From Mixophyes australis (Eukaryota > Chordata > Amphibia > Anura > Limnodynastidae), in assembly GCA_036250195.1 (NCBI GenBank), contig JAVHZZ010000008.1:10228934-10292933 (forward strand): a DNA stretch of 64,000 nucleotides, in the 5' to 3' direction. Below are positions 59,564-64,000 of this stretch, piece by piece (position 1 is the stretch's first letter; each line of letters starts with the position of its first letter). Both the position numbers and the translations under genes were made by a program. Under the pieces are notes generated by a model, which saw only the letters and a list, made by a program, of their open reading frames with translations, was not told the DNA's origin and made no database searches.

Positions 59564-59887
59564 GACCTGATTCATTAAGGAGGATAAGTAAAAAAAAAAT
59601 GAGTAAGTGTTTTTCCTGGACAAACCATGTTACACTGCAAGGGGTGCAAATAAGTTTATTATTTTTGACATAAGTTAAATACTGGCTGTTTTTCCCATGT
59701 AGCACACAAATACTTGATAGCTTTATGTTTACACTGAAATATGAAGTTGGTCTAGGACATGTCCTACCCCAAATATAAATCTGTCTCCACTTTTTAAATT
59801 TACCTCCCCCTCCAATGCAACATGGTTTTGCTAAGGTGCAAAGTTACTCCTTTTTTTTTACTTCCCTTTCCTTAATGACTCAGACCC
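59564..59887. repeat. MITE family 2 (palindromic ends)
   Basis: It starts GACCTGATTCATTAAGGAGG and ends CCTTAATGACTCAGACCC. Interior blocks match 30659-30981 and 55692-56163. Flanking 'ATAA' on both sides may be part of the duplication. Confidence 0.87.
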
Positions 59888-60266
59888 ATAATGTGTCATA
59901 TTATCTGGGTGGACCTTGGAGAACTACAATTCCCAGTATATCCTGTTTCCCCTAATACTGAATAGGATCAATATGTACAAACTGGAGGGCAGTAACTGTG
60001 TATCCCATTCAACCAAATTATATCCTTAAATAGACTGACCTAGCAAACCATTATCTGTTTGGTTGCTATAAGATATACGCATCCATCTGTTTGTCCTCCT
60101 AGTTTATGCTCTTGAGTATTAGTTTGGTCTACAAAATGGCTGCCTCCATTGGACATACATGATGGCCATTTCGTGGGCTGAACCAGTATACATCCTATTA
60201 ATTCTGTAGGTATTGGTGACCTATCTGAGGCATGAGATGAGAAGATCATAAAATGTCCCTCATAGC

Positions 60267-60487
60267 CATACTTGACAACTCTCCCGGGAGAGTATGGCAT
60301 CCTCCCACATCTGCCCACTTCACTAGGAAGTGGGCACAATTAGAGCCATTTGGCTTTGCCCCCCACTGTAAAATGACACATTTACGTCGCGGGGGCAGAA
60401 TGGCACGATTTGCTTAGCCCCTCCCCCCAGAAAGCCCACCTCCCCCAGGCAGCTCCCGGACGCCGTCTTCAGAAAGTCTGCAAGTAT
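60267..60487. repeat. GC-rich element related to the 'catacttgccaac' family
   Basis: It starts 'catacttgacaactctcccg' and ends 'agtctgcaagtatg', short inverted ends as in the 610-bp elements, with 'cacttcactaggaagtgggc' inside. No clear target-site duplication. Confidence 0.55.
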
Positions 60488-63208
60488 GCTCCTAACCCTT
60501 CAATGTCACTGGTTATTAGGAAACACTAGTTCAGCAAACAAAATGGCCGCCTCACTTGTGTTTATGGTATCAGCCCATTTTAGAAAGTTTGCATAATCAC
60601 AACCTCCATCTTAGCCCAGATATTACTGTAGGCGCATGCTTAACTAGAAACTCTGGTAGATTGGTAGTGGATTCAATATGTTTAATAGCAAAATTCATAA
60701 TCTTTACCAAAAGGAAGGTAATGAACCACTAAACCCCCCTATTGTCCTATGTCAACATTATGCTGATAGCACTGCCTGCCACTAGGTGGCGCTGTCTCCC
60801 TACAGAAGTTTTACAGTATATGAATTTTATCAATGGTATTTCTATAAAGTGCTCTGTAGTTTTAATCAAATCATTTAATCAGATTGTTTGCAAAAATGAG
60901 AGATTGCTTCACACACGTCAGTTTTGATCAGAAAGACATTTGTGGTTCACGTTGCACAGGTGTAGCCTTGTTAGGTTTAATCATATAAATACAGTACACA
61001 AAAAGCTTCAATACAATCGCTTGTGGATGAGACATTTCCACCTAACCTGACTGTATTATTGGATCAATTTGCACATCTAAGTTTTATCACATTAGACTTG
61101 TGTGGCTGCCTTGCTGCTATTTTATTGTTCACTAAGATACAGAGCTAATGAGTAGAAATACTTAACACTGTCACCTTTTCCCAAAATAGGACCCTTTTTA
61201 TAATCATACATTTTTCAGTGCGCGTTGTATGCAATTAGGTTGACTCCGCTTCAGGTCTGGGCTGCATACGGTGTTACAACGTATCATTATTTGATAAATA
61301 GGAGATATATACATTATGGGACACATACCCAAGGCGCAAATTTCTAAGAGAAGATTGATGAATATAATAGAACTAGAATGCAAAACATACCATAAAATAG
61401 TTATAATCAAGCAAATTTAGCCACAGTAAATCAAAGTACTTTTCTGTTATCGGTTGGTAATTTTATAGTTTGGGTTTACATTCTAATTTCCATTTTTGTT
61501 ACACACACTTCGTTGTACCTATATTAATACAGTATTTGCAAAAGCAGATTATTTATTATTGATTCTATTGATACGGTTTACTCTCCATCACACATTCGTT
61601 ATAATATTAATCTTATTTCTCTTAGATAATTGTGCCTTTGGTATTCATGCAAACTTTAACCTATCCCGGGAACTGAATTCTCTCCCCACATTCCCGTAGT
61701 GGCAGCCTACATCTATAGGGCATAGGGAAGAGTGTCTCCAAATACATATTTGTATGTGTGATGTATTAATACTGCTGTGTATTCAGTTGGCCGTATCGTG
61801 AAGCTCATTTGACTCAAAATGCACTTAAATCTGCAGAATATGTACATGTACATTGTGGGTGCAAAATATGGCAGTTTTGGGTGAAGTGTCGGTGTTAAAA
61901 ACCTGGTTCCCAAAGCTTGCTAAGCTGGGGTCTTGTGTTCAGGCTTTCAGTGGATCGTCTTTTGTCCTACTCACACCTGCAGGCAGTATGGTATTGGTGG
62001 AAATACCTGTCTGGTAGAGTGTTGCCCCATCAGTAACATATTGCCTTGCAGGTGCCGATGGGCAGGATGTCCGAGGACCTACTGAGAGCCGGATCCCCCG
62101 TAATATTTGCAATATTCCACCCAAAACTGTTTTTTTTTGGGGGGTTTTCTGCATCATTTTCCTTTAACGTTTATGCTCTGCTTATATTGTTTATTTTGGT
62201 TTATTTTTAGATGTAAACAGGCAAAGAGACAGGTCCAGCATCCGCTGACATTATTAGTAGAGATGATTGATATGGTTTATAAGTGGTTCTATAACCGGTT
62301 CATCAAACTGGTTCTAACATTCAAAAATTTGCAATAAATTCTTGAACTTTAGATAGACAAAAAAATATTTTAGCTAAACTCCAAGAAGGCAAACTGGTTC
62401 AACCATATCTGAGCTTGTTCAAGCTGAAACAGCCTCATTGTATAGTATTTTAAGTGTTTCTCCATGTGGGCAGCAAACTGGACTTAAATTTCAGATTTCA
62501 AATGATATAAAATGCAGCCATTTAAGCTTGAACATTCTCGAAGCCACATGTTCAATTTAACCTAAATTTAATTTTTGCTCAAATTTGGTTGTTTCAGTCA
62601 AACTTCAAACTGGTTCTAACAGTTTGAGCATCTTTGGCCAATGCGGGATGGACCATCAGACAAATATGGCAGCTTGCTGTGTGCAACAATTATATTATTT
62701 CCTGCATAAACAAGGATTTTCTAACAACAAAGGAAAAGTAAAACAGTGGAAGTCACTGTTAACAGATTAAAAATGTTTCAAGTTTTTGTTCTAGTTTAAG
62801 AAATAATTTTTCTTTGTACACGTTACTGCAGAACATAAAAATAGTGTTTATACAGACATTATCACCATCTGCTGTGCTCTTGTTGAACGTCCCAGTGTAC
62901 GCCATGGAATGTTAAATGCAGATATCGCACGGTACTTGTTTAAGGTTTAAATGATGATGTGATTTGCTCACTAAATACTGGCACATTGCCCACCTGAATA
63001 CATCATGTACGGGAACATAACACCACCTTATCTCCATCCTGGTGATAAACCCACCCGCTTATCTCTCAACGAATGACATACAAGAAGCACCTGATAAGAG
63101 ATACCGTTGCTGGGTGTCTGTCGGTGTTTGGTTTTGTTTGACTGACGCATTGATCAGTGTGAAATTATTATTTTTGTTTAGTAAATTTATATTTTGCATT
63201 TCCTGCAG

Positions 63209-63258
63209 GAGATCACCTATGTCCAACCATCCCCAAATCTCCAGAGTTAATATACAAG
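63209..63258 (+). CDS. pde4a: PDE4 linker region 1 exon (50 bp)
   Basis: The exon completes the split Lys codon, then encodes RSPMSNHPQISRVNIQ and the first base of the next codon (expected Glu). The acceptor is TCCTGCAG and the donor GTCAGT. The 50-bp length and RSP start fit the linker exon before UCR2. The SRVN.Q ending resembles PDE4B (SRVNPQ), while the first half is closer to PDE4D (RSPMCNQP); linker sequence evolves fast and is a weak guide to paralogue. The following exon (start of UCR2, expected near 113 bp) was not found before position 64000. Confidence 0.9.
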
Positions 63259-64000
63259 GTCAGTAATCGCTGTTTCTCAGCTGTATTTGTACAAATATTA
63301 TGTCTCTCTTTATTTTATTCTACTTAGAGAATGTACACATCACGTGGTGATATTTCATGAAACCAGAAACTAGTTGCCCGCTCTATTGCATTTTGTCTCT
63401 CCCTTCAGTAAGTACGTTTCCTGAGTGGGAGACCCTCCAATTTAACGTCAGGTGATACCGTGTATAATGTGACACCCACTTTTGTCACTGAAGAGAGCAT
63501 CCAATGCAGAAATGTGGGTGTTTCGCATCACCCATTCTTACTGGTCCAGGGTCCTGACCAATCCAGTTCCAGATTGGCGTGCACACCTACAGTCAGTAGT
63601 ACAGTGAATGCTTTGTGTTCGTTGGCAGAGGCGGGACTAGTGAGCTGTGGGCCCTGACACAGGAAAGCAGGGAGGAGGGAACCCCGGGGCTCACAGCTCG
63701 CTAGTTCCCCTGCAGCAGGCCCCATTATCTCCATGGGCCCCGGTGACATTGGGGTACCAGGGGTACGATGGTAGCTCTGCCGAAGAGGCAGACGCTAAAG
63801 GTTTGTGCCAATATAGGCATTGCTGTTAAATATTTCTTGTTTATCATTAAACAGCAAATATTTTATGCCAAGCAGTTAACATTGGACTAAAGTGGTTTCA
63901 GAAACATTCTGAAAGTAACAGGATGTGTAAATGTATCACAATCCTAGGAATGTAATATTCATAAGCATTTGTTGAACAAATGAATGGTAATAGCAAATTA
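63259..64000 (+). other. Start of the next PDE4 intron
   Basis: The intron begins GTCAGT. A GC-rich piece around 63590-63760, with phrases such as 'gtgggccct' and 'atgggccccgg', resembles interspersed frog repeats. No exon was found. Confidence 0.6.

Larger units (their letters stand above)
54794..63208 (+). other. PDE4 intron before the 50-bp exon (8.4 kb)
   Basis: The intron starts GTAAGT and ends TCCTGCAG. It holds two copies of the long palindromic MITE (55692-56163, 59564-59887), one CCAAT-type MITE (57799-57973) and a GC-rich element (60267-60487). The stretch 60490-63208 shows only AT-rich unique sequence and scattered repeat-like pieces; no exon was seen. Confidence 0.8.
15565..64000 (+). 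other. pde4a: PDE4 gene extent within the window (5' part; continues past the right end)
   Basis: Five exons on the + strand join in phase into one reading frame for the N-terminal regulatory part of a cAMP-specific 3',5'-cyclic phosphodiesterase 4, long form. The introns are 37,156, 1,626, 97 and 8,415 bp, all GT-AG. Only the isoform-specific N-terminus, UCR1 and the start of linker region 1 are present; the rest of the linker, UCR2 and the metal-dependent catalytic domain are not in the window. Paralogue choice comes from remembered human sequences: [22 protein letters not shown] and NFTLLTNV fit PDE4A, while HG..NK and SRVN.Q fit PDE4B. The 195-bp and 71-bp exon lengths do not match my recollection of PDE4D (192 and 74). 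PDE4 family is certain; PDE4A is likely but not proved. Confidence 0.85.

Noticed and set aside
63259..64000. Next PDE4 exon (start of UCR2)
   Set aside because: No frame matching EELDWCLDQLET was seen; the open frame at 63460-63657 has no similarity to PDE4.

Overview
The window is vertebrate nuclear DNA, most likely from a frog or toad. It is AT-rich, almost free of coding sequence and crowded with short interspersed repeats: a tRNA-like SINE whose 3' end reads 'gcgctatataaataaatgatgatg', palindromic MITEs, hAT-type MITEs, a Tc1 relic and L1-type LINE relics. The anuran assignment rests on my familiarity with these repeat families and was not searched.

One real gene was found, on the + strand: a cAMP-specific phosphodiesterase of the PDE4 family. 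Five coding exons have matching splice phases: 15565-15611 (start exon, MLTVKEFPSRRHSWIC, the same type as the PDE4D3 N-terminus), 52768-52962 (UCR1, with the PKA site RRESF), 54589-54625 (37-bp exon), 54723-54793 and 63209-63258. Together they give 133 complete codons plus one base. UCR2 and the catalytic domain must lie beyond the right end. Residue signatures ([27 protein letters not shown]) favour PDE4A, with PDE4B next; exon lengths of 195 and 71 bp argue against PDE4D as I remember it.

Layout: 1-15.3 kb is upstream sequence with a Tc1 relic (5.2 kb), a SINE-like element (6.0 kb), a near-perfect 327-bp palindrome (7.2 kb), a 2.5-kb minisatellite of 28-bp period (9.5-11.9 kb), a 5'-truncated LINE insertion with target-site duplication (12.2 kb), and a SINE and a hAT MITE (14.1-14.8 kb). 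15.3-15.6 kb is the putative 5'UTR/promoter and first exon. 15.6-52.8 kb is a 37.2-kb first intron holding SINEs, CCAAT-bearing MITEs, a 1.28-kb hAT-like element with its own minisatellite (26.5-27.8 kb), two near-identical ~610-bp elements (32.7 and 39.3 kb), and an antisense L1 ORF2 relic (50.2-52.6 kb). 52.8-64 kb carries four exons, a second 28-bp minisatellite just upstream of the 37-bp exon, and nested MITEs.

No bacterial-type system, CRISPR array, virus or second protein gene was recognised. The long open frames in the two large minisatellites are by-products of tandem repetition.
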